Positions 18,601-26,117 of a stretch of 64,000 nucleotides of DNA are shown here, piece by piece (position 1 is the first letter of the stretch; each line of letters opens with the position of its first letter). The position numbers and the translations under genes were made by a program. Where the stretch lies: positions 112,545 to 176,544 of the forward strand of contig NZ_JAJLQY010000015.1 in NCBI RefSeq assembly GCF_020991275.1, written 5' to 3'. Below the pieces are notes generated by a model. The model had not been told where the DNA came from. It made no database searches and saw only the letters and a program-made list of their open reading frames with translations. The stretch is from Actinocorallia sp. API 0066. GTDB taxonomy: Bacteria > Actinomycetota > Actinomycetes > Streptosporangiales > Streptosporangiaceae.

Positions 18601-19034
18601 CGCCCGACCCGCCGGAACGGCACCCCGCCCGGCAGCGGAAACGCGATCCCCGTCGCCGTCGCGCTCCCCACCGGCGCCGCGTAGTCGCTCTCCACGACCC
18701 AGGCCCCCTCGACGGCCCCACCGCGCCGCCGCGTCACCAGCCACCGGTTCGGCACCGCCGGAACCCGCGTCCCCCCGCCCGTCTGCACCAGCCGCGTCAA
18801 CGTGTCCGGCAGCGACCAGTGCAGATGCACCCCCGCCCGCAACGTGAAGTCCTGGTCCTGGAACGCCACCGGCAACACCACGTCACTCAGATACGGCACC
18901 CCCGCCCCCACATCCCGCCCCGACCCCGGATCCACATACGGCAACCGCCCAAAATCCCCTGCCCCCACCACATCAACATCCTCACCCACCCAAACCGCAT
19001 CCACCCGCACCGGCACCACCAGCACCTCACCCAT
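15615..19034 (-). CDS. Giant uncharacterised protein, first gene of the DUF6603 operon (1139 aa)
   Basis: I chose ATG 19034 (MGEVLVVPVR) because GAGGGG lies about 7 bases upstream; the frame is open further upstream but that part is low-complexity Gly/Val from a G-rich region. The N-terminal domain holds GVHLHWSLPDTLT followed by VPAVPNRWLV, a phrase I associate with other large, unannotated bacterial proteins. A charged, probably coiled-coil helix lies near residue 385 (LNTAQEAVDRVEAEL). No catalytic motif, signal peptide or membrane span is visible. A natural GAG-rich or threonine/serine tract around residue 315 (TDTSTSTNTD) looks like a linker. It leads the operon and is the likely core component together with DUF6603. 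Confidence 0.7.
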   Translation of the reverse strand: MGEVLVVPVRVDAVWVGEDVDVVGAGDFGRLPYVDPGSGRDVGAGVPYLSDVVLPVAFQDQDFTLRAGVHLHWSLPDTLTRLVQTGGGTRVPAVPNRWLVTRRRGGAVEGAWVVESDYAAPVGSATATGIAFPLPGGVPFRRVGRAVPLAEWREGLPGDRLDEVTAVGHGEATFAAFYPGCHSLFGFHDAEFATAQPLPDTVYEVAGWYSNAAQDPLAELTTGEQWREALVKDFAWNVPEGSARPESTVCHAALVWRPDGRTVNPLLSDGEGGVYVGTSATEALAAHLGAELGTELGGASTDTSTSTNTDAADAVENLLEALSFADELEAKPLDVGVGLDERRHADGFRPLPSGQLWTVRREDEPDPDPATRQLREDLVLTRPLGDLLNTLNTAQEAVDRVEAELVGHREQLFADWCRYQVCAHPAGGAHENYPDPDEVRSYLEWSMDRLADRTGDAAEAAATLAAARSALTAALAAFNADRAAPAGAAFVLDTVPAPRFHLPAEPVVLLTGGVATPSDRHGRDGLLDCRVLATSGPRDPVALRRDLPGLGVAPEVWAHNPWNPVLLEWEVEYLATGGGDNRDPSGTVFKPDYVTTAYDLPPAASDLRARPAFAAPVRSPSVYSGRTVLSHAAKPLMASRVLRYLAGTITAPYGNATGRTVSPAAFQRDPEPVLTWYEQHGDDQRARTLVAVYRHLAAHEEGNLAQVLAGFNDALLMRRTTRQLPIDDPLGFPAYQAFAARVAAAVGDDSRHAPEPISAFNPIRAGVTRLSRLRIVDTFGLAHDVDVSTARAASRLRVPGRPGWVAMPPRLAQPARLAFRWLDSDHDLREMNDVPVTSPVCGWLVPDDLNDGLDVYSDDGVHLGLISAEPDPADALLARWRAAPGGPISVPEQIVNAHLRALVGRIRALGPDPFAEFVTALDALTSGIEPEDQSADLFTIRPLAVVRAELDLQLMGPPACHQDWNVFRQDLRHGTREHDGYPEVVFPVRVGAADRLGDGLVGYWPDAEGGFIPVTGAPPLEVSPSGDPLTLLMLVDPRAPVHVVSGVLPAQAVSLPAAQYRAALDRLRVPRFAAPVLTDGDALALPVPSIAGHRWTWREQAPDGAWSDRPLDPVHDDPGPPVRPTAREGWLTLVPDPEH

Positions 19035-19354
19035 CCGACACCCCTCACCCGTTCTCCCCGAGACGCATCGTACGTTTCGCTTTAAGGCGACAACCACCAA
19101 TACCTCCCCCTCCCCAGAAACAAACCCCACCACCCCCGACCGGAACCCACCCCACCCGACCTGCAAAAAAACCCAACCCCAACCACCCCCGCCAACAAAT
19201 CCCACATTTAGCACCCAATGTCCCATTCAACCACCCCCAACCAGCCCCGATACCCCTCCAAATCCCCCGACCCCCCACCCATTTCGGCCCACCCCCAACC
19301 GCCCCCATCAGGAGAACGCACGGGAGCACACGAACACACTCGAACCTCTCGCCC
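19035..19354 (-). other. G-rich (minus strand) region upstream of the DUF6603 operon
   Basis: This is 320 bases with no credible gene. On the minus strand there are many runs of three to six G separated by short T/A-containing loops, particularly 19100-19290, giving dense G-quadruplex potential just upstream of the operon start. A short AT-richer island at 19068-19085 (CTTAAAGC, CGTACG on the minus strand) is the best promoter candidate, with a TACGAT at 19073-19068. The open frames across this region are Gly/Trp/Val low complexity and are not called. Confidence 0.5.
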
Positions 19355-19543
19355 TCACACCAGAGCAAGGTCCCGCTCAAGGAACACCAGCACCGGTCTC
19401 CCGTCATGGGTCAACGCGGGCACTTCGGAGCACGGCCCGCAGCGCGGCTCGTCGTCGGGGTGCGGATGCGTACACCACGCCGGGCACCCCGCCCGCGCGG
19501 CAGCAGCCTGGCCAGGCGGTTCCGGAGTCGTAGCGGTCGACAA
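19355..19543 (-). CDS. Small Cys-rich protein, DUF6907-like
   Basis: It has about 62 codons from a TTG at 19543 with AAAGGA upstream; the frame stays open to 19663. The CPAWCTHPHPDDEP phrase and a later CGPC resemble the CPxWC start of the small actinobacterial DUF6907 proteins, possibly a metal site. The protein is shorter than I expect for the family, so it may be truncated at the 3' end. It lies downstream of the WFGE-type protein and XRE regulator on the same strand. Confidence 0.4.
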   Translation of the reverse strand: MSTATTPEPPGQAAAARAGCPAWCTHPHPDDEPRCGPCSEVPALTHDGRPVLVFLERDLALV

Positions 19544-19708
19544 GATTCGAGTCCTTTCGATGTCGGGATACCGCCGCGCCGGGGACGGCTCGGCGGAAAC
19601 GTCAGGAGACAGCGGAACGGCGACGCCACGGCGCAAGCCAGGAACCACCCCGCCCCCGCTCATACGACGCCGGAGCGATGCGAGCGCCCACCCTGGACGG
19701 CGACGCGG

Positions 19709-20095
19709 TCACCCCGGCACGCGGCGCGGCACCGCACGGCATGGCCGCCCCGGAGCGGGGCGCGGAACCGAGCGGACGCGGAACCGCCGACCAGGACGGC
19801 ACACCCCCACAACCCGCGACGGCCCGCCCAACCCCGCCACACGCGGAGGCTCGGACGGCAGGGCCCGGCGGGACACCAGCTGAGACGGCACGACAAGCGC
19901 GCTGAGAAGCACGTCCAACGCGCCCAGCGTCCCAGCCTCGACCAACCGCCCACCCACGACCGCCCAGTAATGGCGCGTCGCCTCCCCGAACCACACCATC
20001 ACCCCGTACCGGGCCCGCAACCCCAACAAGGTGAGCCCCCCACCACCCGCCCGAAAGGCCGGAATCATCCCCTGATGGCCACTAACATGAGCCAC
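19709..20095 (-). CDS. Small conserved actinobacterial protein (WFGE motif)
   Basis: It has 128 codons from GTG 20095, chosen for a GGAGG 8 bases upstream. The core YGVMVWFGEATRHYWAV, followed by GRLVEA, recurs in a second protein of this window (57200-57661: EVWFGEHTGQWWAL...GQLIEA). Such proteins are common beside XRE regulators in actinomycetes and have no assigned function that I know. The last 50 residues are Arg/Pro/Gly-rich and may be frame drift. It lies just downstream of the XRE regulator and of the inverted repeat at 20194. Confidence 0.6.
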   Translation of the reverse strand: MAHVSGHQGMIPAFRAGGGGLTLLGLRARYGVMVWFGEATRHYWAVVGGRLVEAGTLGALDVLLSALVVPSQLVSRRALPSEPPRVAGLGGPSRVVGVCRPGRRFRVRSVPRPAPGRPCRAVPRRVPG

Positions 20096-20193
20096 GGATC
20101 AGACCTCCAGAGTCTGGTCAAGGCCCCGTTCCGGTGCTCCAACACCGCGCGGGGCCGCTTCGTGTTCCCACGATCACGGCCCCGCGAGCACCT

Positions 20194-20214
20194 AGTGTTC
20201 CAACCTGGAACACT
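20194..20214. promoter_or_regulatory. Perfect inverted repeat AGTGTTCC-N5-GGAACACT
   Basis: Eight-base arms flank a 5-base spacer, 99 bases upstream of GTG 20095 and 20 bases after the XRE stop. With no T-run on the minus strand it looks more like an operator for the small-protein gene than a terminator. A partial half-site (GTGTTCCC) lies at 20162. Confidence 0.5.
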
Positions 20215-20234
20215 CACCGATCACGCGTCGCCGA

Positions 20235-21416
20235 TCACAGCCCCATCCGCCGCTGAAGCCCCCGCAACGGCTCCGGAAGGGTCCGGCGCACATCTCCTAG
20301 ATGAGCCGCCACCGTACGCGCGGACGGATGGAATCTCGTCATCTGAGGCGCGATCCGCTCCGCACTCAACACCCGCGACATGGCACGGTCGTCATCGCCG
20401 GTCTCCACATGAACCCGCGCCATGTCGATCTGATGATGTGCTCTCCGCTCCGGGATGAGACCACCCAGAATGTCAGGGCCGATCTGCCGGTCACGCCTTG
20501 CCGCCTCATCCAGGTCACCGAGTTCCAGCGCCACCGCCGCCCCATGGATTGTGACGTTCTCCGCCATGAACTGGACCGAATGAACAGGCTTCGCAAGCCT
20601 GCCGGACTCGATCACTTCTGAGGCGAGACCGAAGTAGTCCCACGCCAGCGACGCCTTCCCGGCACGCGCCGCCACAACCGCAGCGCGTAGCGAGAGATAC
20701 CCGAAGACCTCGCCCGCATCGCTGAGTTCGTCATTCACGCTGCGCCTCGCCCAGTCCAGCAGGGTCAGCGCCGGTGCGTACTCGTTCATCGACATGAGGA
20801 TCAACGCACGCGGCGCGGGGATCATCAACGGAAGATGCGGGTTTCCCGAACGGCGTGCGGAGTCCTCAAAACGTTCCATCCATGCGAGCGAATCGCCCAC
20901 GTACCCCAGGCGGCGGGTGAGACCGGTAGCCAGGTGATGAGCCCGGTAGAGGGCCGCCCATGCACGCGGAAGGTCACTGTCGTAGGCATGGAAGGTCAGT
21001 TCCTCGACAAGGGAGGGAAGCCGAGTCCCCACTCGGACGTACCGCGCGTTCTCCAGCAGATCCCGTAGTTCGGTGGCTTCCGCTTCCAGCACGGCGAGAT
21101 CGCGCGGCGGTCCCTCAAGTTCCGGACCGAAGCCGACATACGCCAGCAGCCGCCTAAGCTCAGGGATCACCCGGTGGACATGATCATCCTCGCCGTCAAG
21201 GCGGAACGGTTGCCCATACAGTTCCGACGGATCGACGCCCAGCGCCGCGGCGACCGCCGCCACAAACGCCGGCGTCGCGACCTTGTGCCCCTTCTCGACC
21301 TGCGCGATGTGCGAACGCGAGTACCTCGTCCTTTGCGCAAGCCCCTGCTGCGTGAGGCCACGTCGCTTCCGCGCACGAGCTACGAGCACACCGACCGGGG
21401 TGTTACCTTCGGACAC
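20235..21416 (-). CDS. XRE-family regulator with TPR-like C-terminal region
   Basis: The protein has 393 codons from GTG 21416 (VSEGNTPVGV), with GGGAGGG upstream. A canonical HTH lies at residues about 8-65: LVARARKRRGLTQQGLAQRTRYSRSHIAQVEKG in pieces, with the recognition helix around SRSHIAQVE. Residues 100-390 are helical pairs reminiscent of TPR-type sensor regions in actinomycete XRE regulators. It diverges from the FxLD-type methyltransferase with 157 bases between, so it probably controls that operon, itself, or both. Confidence 0.8.
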   Translation of the reverse strand: MSEGNTPVGVLVARARKRRGLTQQGLAQRTRYSRSHIAQVEKGHKVATPAFVAAVAAALGVDPSELYGQPFRLDGEDDHVHRVIPELRRLLAYVGFGPELEGPPRDLAVLEAEATELRDLLENARYVRVGTRLPSLVEELTFHAYDSDLPRAWAALYRAHHLATGLTRRLGYVGDSLAWMERFEDSARRSGNPHLPLMIPAPRALILMSMNEYAPALTLLDWARRSVNDELSDAGEVFGYLSLRAAVVAARAGKASLAWDYFGLASEVIESGRLAKPVHSVQFMAENVTIHGAAVALELGDLDEAARRDRQIGPDILGGLIPERRAHHQIDMARVHVETGDDDRAMSRVLSAERIAPQMTRFHPSARTVAAHLGDVRRTLPEPLRGLQRRMGL

Positions 21417-21573
21417 GAGTCCCGCCCTCCCACCAAGCTTCGCCCCCTCCACGGTAAGGGCGAGACCAGCGCATTCGCGGGGAATTCGGCACCCAAGACC
21501 CCATAGCCGCCCCGCCGGACGATCGGCGCGCAAGCCGCCGCGCGGGTTCAGCTCGCTGGAGGGGCCCTCCCTT

Positions 21574-22878
21574 GTGATCCTCCAGGCGGAATCGGTGCTC
21601 ACGAGCAGCCCGAACAACGTGCCCGTCATGGGTGCCGCGACTAACCTCGACGTGGTGACGACCGACGAGATCGAAAGCTCCCGCACCGACTTCGCGCAGC
21701 TACGCGCGGACCTGGTCAGCCACATCCGAGGGCGTGGAACCTTCCGCACCGCAGCCGTCGAAAAGGCATTCAACACGGTCGAGCGCGAACTCTTCCTGGG
21801 CGGCATCGAACCGGACCAGGCGTACCGGCCGCGAGTCAACGTGACCAAGCGAGCGGTGGACGGGACGGCCCTGTCGTCGGCCTCGGACCCGAACCTCGTC
21901 GCGACCCAGCTGGAAGACCTCGACCTCCAGCCCGAGCACACCGCGTTGGAGATCGGCACGGCGACGGGCATCAACGCCGCACTGATGGCCGAGGTCGTCG
22001 GCCCCCACGGCAAGATCGTCACCATCGAGCTCGACGACGATCTCGCCGCCACCGCCCGCGAGTCCCTCACCACAGCCGGATACCCGCAGATCAAGGTGAT
22101 CTGTGGTGACGGTGCGGCCGGCTCCGGACAGGACGGCCCCTTCGACCGCGTCATCATCACAGCGGGAGCATGGGACATCCCGGCCCAGCTACGCGCTCAG
22201 CTCGCGGTCGGCGGACGCATCGTCGTCCCGCTGCGCCTGCACGGTAGCGGACTGACCCGCTCCATCGCCTTCGACCTGCATCCCTCCGGCGTGCTGACCG
22301 GCAGCCATGCCCGCGTCTGCGGCTTCGTCCCCATGCGCGGTACCTCCGACAACACCCGCGAAGGGACCTCCATCCGCCTCGCCGACGAGGTCACGATCAA
22401 CGTCGACGCCCAAGACACCGTCGATGAAGTGGCCCTCGCCCAGGCGCTCACCCACCCCGCCAACGAGCAGTGGACCGGCATCTTCGTCGGCGACTACGAC
22501 CCCGTCGAACACCTCGACCTGTGGCTGGCCACCAACAGCGGCAACTTCGCCCGGCTCTCCGTGGGATCCACCGCCCGCAAGAGCGGCCTGATCGCCCCGG
22601 CACCGCGCTGGGCCGGTGCCGCCCTTCACGACGGAGGAACCATCGCCTACCTGGTCGTACGCCAGCACGGCCCGATCTCCGATGAGCTGGGCGTGATCGC
22701 GCACGGCCCCGACAGCGACCGACTCACCGCACACGTCATCGAACTGCTCCGCCAGTGGAACCGAACCCGCCCCGGCCAGCCGATCATCACCGCCTACCCG
22801 GCAGGCACACCTGATGGCCTGCTCGCGCCGGGAACCCGGATCGAGCGGCCCGACACACGCCTGACCATCTCGTGGTGA
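21574..22878 (+). CDS. FxLD-system PCMT-like methyltransferase
   Basis: It has 434 codons from GTG 21574, chosen for the TGGAGGGG box 9 bases upstream; ATG 21628 is an alternative without a clear box. The SAM-binding motif I is ALEIGTATG, followed by acidic TIELDDD (motif post-I) and CGDGAAG, as in protein-L-isoaspartate methyltransferases. The ALSSASDP lead and the long C-terminal domain match the 'methyltransferase, FxLD system' group that accompanies FxLD lanthipeptides. No FxLD precursor or LanB/LanC-like gene is seen nearby. It may therefore modify a peptide encoded elsewhere or be an orphan. Confidence 0.75.
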   Translation: MILQAESVLTSSPNNVPVMGAATNLDVVTTDEIESSRTDFAQLRADLVSHIRGRGTFRTAAVEKAFNTVERELFLGGIEPDQAYRPRVNVTKRAVDGTALSSASDPNLVATQLEDLDLQPEHTALEIGTATGINAALMAEVVGPHGKIVTIELDDDLAATARESLTTAGYPQIKVICGDGAAGSGQDGPFDRVIITAGAWDIPAQLRAQLAVGGRIVVPLRLHGSGLTRSIAFDLHPSGVLTGSHARVCGFVPMRGTSDNTREGTSIRLADEVTINVDAQDTVDEVALAQALTHPANEQWTGIFVGDYDPVEHLDLWLATNSGNFARLSVGSTARKSGLIAPAPRWAGAALHDGGTIAYLVVRQHGPISDELGVIAHGPDSDRLTAHVIELLRQWNRTRPGQPIITAYPAGTPDGLLAPGTRIERPDTRLTISW

Positions 22879-22981
22879 AGACGCACTGTTCCGCGCGGCC
22901 GAAGCTCTCAACCCGGCCGCGCTCCTGGCCAGCGACTGCGGCATACCCAGACTCGCCCGCAGTCGGATGGGAACGGCCCGC

Positions 22982-23578
22982 ATGACAACATCCCAGGTCT
23001 GGACGAGTCACCGTTTCGCCGTCGTCGACGTTGAGGGGAACGGGCAGCGTCCACCGGATCTCGTTGAGATCGCCGTCGTCCCGGTTGAGGGAGGCATTGT
23101 CGGTGAGCCGCGATGCTGGTTGGTGAAGTCGCCCCGGCCCATCACCGCCATGGCCCGGCGTTTCCACCGGATCGCGGACGACGAGGTCTCGACCGCGCCC
23201 GAAGTGGCCGAGGTGGCCGAAGACATCCGCGGGGAACTCGACGGGGCCGTCTTCACCGCTCACAACGCGCATGTCGATCTCGGCGTGGTCACTCGCTCGC
23301 TGCCGGGCTTCCGCCCCGCCGAGGTCGTTGACACACTCAAGATCGCGCGCCGCCTGGTCCCCGGCCTGGACTCCTACAAGCTCGGCAGCCTGGCGGAAGC
23401 CTTCGAACTGACCGACGGAATTCCCCCGGGCCTGAGCCCGCATCGAGCGACCTACGACGCCCTCGTCTGCGCCCGCCTGCTCGTCCACCTGGCCTCACGG
23501 ACCGTCAACACGGAGATGACGCTCTCCGACCTGCTGGGAAGGGAGAAACCCGATGACCCGGCTCCCACCCTTTTCTGA
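22982..23578 (+). CDS. DEDDh 3'-5' exonuclease (DnaQ-like)
   Basis: It has 198 codons from ATG 22982 (another ATG lies 15 bases earlier). The acidic exonuclease residues are clear: AVVDVEGN (Asp16, Glu18), FTAHNAHVD, and the HxxxxD motif HRATYDA. This is the RNase T/DNA polymerase epsilon superfamily; the substrate may be DNA or RNA. It follows the methyltransferase by 103 bases and overlaps the start of the truncated kinase gene by 26 bases, so it was part of an operon now interrupted. Confidence 0.8.
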   Translation: MTTSQVWTSHRFAVVDVEGNGQRPPDLVEIAVVPVEGGIVGEPRCWLVKSPRPITAMARRFHRIADDEVSTAPEVAEVAEDIRGELDGAVFTAHNAHVDLGVVTRSLPGFRPAEVVDTLKIARRLVPGLDSYKLGSLAEAFELTDGIPPGLSPHRATYDALVCARLLVHLASRTVNTEMTLSDLLGREKPDDPAPTLF

Positions 23579-23792
23579 CCAGCGGCGAGGGCTGTTCGTA
23601 TCGATCGACGGCCCATCCGGCGCGGGCAAATCGACTATCCTCGCCCATCTGGCACAGCTCCTCATCGCGGACGGCGAACAGGTCCACACCACCGCCGAGA
23701 AGTCGAGACCAGGCCCGCGACCTGGGGTCCCGGTTGTTGGGTTTGGCCATCCTGAACCGGCCGTGGGTCAGGAGAACGCGTGGGAGCGGTGA
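23553..23792 (+). pseudogene. Truncated thymidylate-kinase-like P-loop gene
   Basis: The first 48 codons are a good nucleotide-kinase N-terminus: LFVSIDGPSGAGKSTILAHL carries Walker A, followed by a beta-strand (GEQVHTTAE). After about 23697 the sequence becomes unrelated Pro/Gly/Arg text and ends at 23792. A functional dTMP-kinase-like protein needs about 200 residues, so this is a remnant. The break coincides with the start of a membrane-protein fragment; see the next entry. Confidence 0.7.
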
Positions 23793-23796
23793 CCGG

Positions 23797-23970
23797 TTGG
23801 GCGGCTTCCCGGCCACCTGGCTGTTCAACGTCGACGGCGACCAGGGATTCTTCGACCTGACCACCTGGATCACCGCGATCCTCGGCTCGGTCGTCCTCCT
23901 GTTCGCCTACGGCCTCCTCACCGGACGCGGCGGAACCCGCCGGTCCTGGCGCCGTTCCGGCCGCAGGTGA
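23797..23970 (+). pseudogene. C-terminal remnant of a GlsB/YeaQ/YmgE-type membrane protein
   Basis: The frame encodes LGGFPATWLFNV then GFFDLTTWITAILGSVVLLFAYGLL, which is the last third of transglycosylase-associated (GlsB) stress membrane proteins of actinomycetes. The N-terminal helices are absent; upstream is the kinase remnant. A TTG at 23734 could start a 78-aa product with an unrelated head. I call it a remnant because both flanking genes are broken at the same place. Confidence 0.6.
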
Positions 23971-24370
23971 CAGCGCCCAGCGCCCGCTCCGGCCGCGTGA
24001 CGGGCGGTGTGTGATGCCGTTCGCCGGCCTCTCCACGATCCTCATCCCGATCCTCCTCTCCCGCAGGTCCCGCAACCGCCCGTCGGACCCCGCCGACACC
24101 GACCTCCCGCGCTACGACCAGCCCGAACACCAACTCACCGAACCCTCTGGCGCAAACGCCCAGACCAGAACTGACCCCCCCGAAGCGGCCGGTGCCACCC
24201 ACGGCACCGGCTCCTTCCACGCCCGGCTACCCCCGGATCAGGGGGCAGAGATCGGGGGCGTCTCGCGGTCACGATGACCGTGAGACGTCAAGGAGGCTCT
24301 GATGCGGGTACGGGGAACGGGCGGGTGCGGGTGCGAGCAGGACGGGGACTGCACGTGCCGACGGGTGCGG
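23971..24370. other. 400-base intergenic region with an inverted repeat
   Basis: No convincing gene. A frame at 24011-24277 starts with a short hydrophobic stretch but has no family-like features. An inverted repeat at 24261-24285 and a strong AGGAGG box at 24291-24296 before an ATG at 24302 are the only structured signals. The frame from that ATG begins with a Cys-rich piece (GGCGCEQDGDCTC) and then runs antisense through the 24371-25879 gene. Confidence 0.45.
24261..24285. promoter_or_regulatory. Inverted repeat, possible operator
   Basis: Eleven-base arms (TCTCGCGGTCA / TGACCGTGAGA) with one mismatch and a 3-base centre. It lies 6 bases before an AGGAGG box. It could be an operator for a small plus-strand transcript, or a terminator for the minus-strand gene ending at 24371. 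Confidence 0.4.
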
Positions 24371-25879
24371 TCACAGTTCCAGGGTGGGAAGGCGGGCGTC
24401 GGGGTCGCGGGCGAGCGCGTCCCGCCAGCGGGCGAGCGTTCCGGGGCGCGGCGAGCGGAGTTCCAGGCCGCGGCCGCGAAGCCAGTGGGCGGCGGTCCAC
24501 GCCGCCCGCACCGAGGCGTCGAAGACCTCGGCCGGGACCTCGGGCCGGTGCGGTTCGAGTGGCCGGGCCGGTTCGGGGAGCCGGAGCAGCAGGTCGGCGT
24601 GCCCGCCCCTGCGGCGCAGTATCTCCTCGACGGTCTGGTGGGCGGCGGCGAGCCGGTCGGCCAGAGCCCGGGCGTCCAGGGCGCCGGGGTCGTGGTTGCC
24701 GGCGCTGCGGGTCGCCCACCACGTCAGGTACTCGGCGGGCGGCCGCAGATAGAGGATCGGCGCGGGGGTGCGTTCCAGGAGTTCGGCGGCGTAGGGGTGC
24801 GGCCCGGCCCCGTCCCGCGCCAGGGCGCCGGGGCGCAGCAGGACGACGGTGCGCCACGGCCCGCTCTCCCGGCGGGCGATGTGCTCGGCGACCCTGATCC
24901 ACACGTCGGTGCGCGCCATCCGCAGCCGGGGCGACGGGGTGCGGACCCGACCCCCGGGGGTCAGGTCGATGTCCGGCCGGACCAGGACGAACTGCCAGCC
25001 CAGCGCCTCGGCGAGCAGCGCCCCGGCCTGGGCGCCGCTCTCCCTGCCCCCGACGACGATCAGCGTGTCCAGGTCGTCCACGCCGAGCGGGGACGGGTCG
25101 ATGGGCCGCTGCTGCCCGGCGATCGAGTCCTGGACCAGTAGGTGGCCGGGCCACGTTTCGGCGGCGGCCCGCCACGTCCGGTGCGCCGCGCCGCCCTGCC
25201 AGCTCGGTTCCTGTCCCCGGCGCAGCGCGGCGCGGGTCCTGGCCCGCAGCTCCCAGCGGACGGCGGCGTGCTCGTCGCCGGGCACGGGCGGCTCGGCGAA
25301 CCCGGCGGCGGCCACGAGCCGTGCCAGGTCGGCGTGCGGGAGCGGCGGGACGCCGTCACGGAGCCGGAACTCAGCGACGGCGTTCGTCGCGGTGCGGTAC
25401 CGGCCGCCCGAGATGATCTGGAAGAGCCGTGCCTCGAAGCGTTCCTGCCCCTCGGGGTCGGCCAGCAGCGCCCGGGTCGCGGCCAGCGGGGCGGACGGCG
25501 CCGGATCGGCGAGGTCGGACAGGTCGGGAACCTCGTTGAGCGCCTGGACGGCGCGGTTCATGGTGTGCGCGAGGTCGGTCAGCGCGTTGTCCCGGATCTC
25601 CCGTTCCGGCAGCCAGCCGAGCACGCCGAAGACCTCGGTGACGGAGAGCCCGGCGAGGGTCGCGAGATCCCTGACGAACTCGGGTGTGAGGCCGCGCCTG
25701 TGGTCGAGGACCTTACGGACGGAGTCCTCGGAGCGGCCCACACGGGCCAGCCTCCTACCTACCTCGGCCTTGGACTGGGCGACGCCGCTCTCCTGCAGCG
25801 CGGCGAGGCACATCGCGACCGCGGCGCGTTCCCGTTCCCGCGCGTTGCCGCCGACGCTGCCACGTTCGAGCCGCTGCAC
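24371..25879 (-). CDS. HTH-like N-terminus, uncharacterised C-terminus (502 aa)
   Basis: GTG 25879 is the most upstream start; a weak GGGAA lies before it. Residues about 15-90 look like a HTH of the XRE/Lambda repressor type (KAEVGRRLARVGRSEDSVRKVLDHRRGLTPEFVRDLATLAGLSV in pieces). The C-terminal 400 residues are unrecognised: GVDDLDTLIVVGGRESGAQ reads like a Rossmann-type strand-loop, and PWRTVVLLRPGAL and APILYLRPPAEYL read like further beta strands, so a nucleotide-binding or NERD/TIR-like fold is conceivable but unproven. It diverges from the kinase operon at 26118 and may regulate it. Confidence 0.65.
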   Translation of the reverse strand: MQRLERGSVGGNARERERAAVAMCLAALQESGVAQSKAEVGRRLARVGRSEDSVRKVLDHRRGLTPEFVRDLATLAGLSVTEVFGVLGWLPEREIRDNALTDLAHTMNRAVQALNEVPDLSDLADPAPSAPLAATRALLADPEGQERFEARLFQIISGGRYRTATNAVAEFRLRDGVPPLPHADLARLVAAAGFAEPPVPGDEHAAVRWELRARTRAALRRGQEPSWQGGAAHRTWRAAAETWPGHLLVQDSIAGQQRPIDPSPLGVDDLDTLIVVGGRESGAQAGALLAEALGWQFVLVRPDIDLTPGGRVRTPSPRLRMARTDVWIRVAEHIARRESGPWRTVVLLRPGALARDGAGPHPYAAELLERTPAPILYLRPPAEYLTWWATRSAGNHDPGALDARALADRLAAAHQTVEEILRRRGGHADLLLRLPEPARPLEPHRPEVPAEVFDASVRAAWTAAHWLRGRGLELRSPRPGTLARWRDALARDPDARLPTLEL

Positions 25880-26117
25880 TTCCCGAACCTCCGACCTGTC
25901 CCGAAAAACGATACAGATCGGCCGAACTCACGGCCGCGCGTTCGCGGAGAATGCCGGGTGCTCCGGGCCGCACCGGGAACGCGCGCATTGCGGAGACACG
26001 GCGCGGGAGACACGTGATGGAGGATTCGTCACGGTATTCACTGTTCCTCTCCGTGCTCACTCGGGGCCGGGGCACGATGAGGTTTCGGGTGGGCCGCAGG
26101 CGGACGGGAGGCCGTGG

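Noticed and set aside
16557..19085. Long plus-strand open frame (842 codons)
   Set aside because: It is the antisense of the 1139-aa gene, without family-like motifs; open antisense frames are normal at this GC content.
19045..19407. Minus-strand Gly/Trp-rich frame of 120 codons
   Set aside because: Low-complexity text produced by the G-rich tract; no ribosome site or conserved motif.
24849..26117. Upstream extension of the kinase frame by 423 codons
   Set aside because: The extension is antisense to the 24371-25879 gene and Ser/Arg-rich; GTG 26118 has a good ribosome site and starts at the kinase domain.
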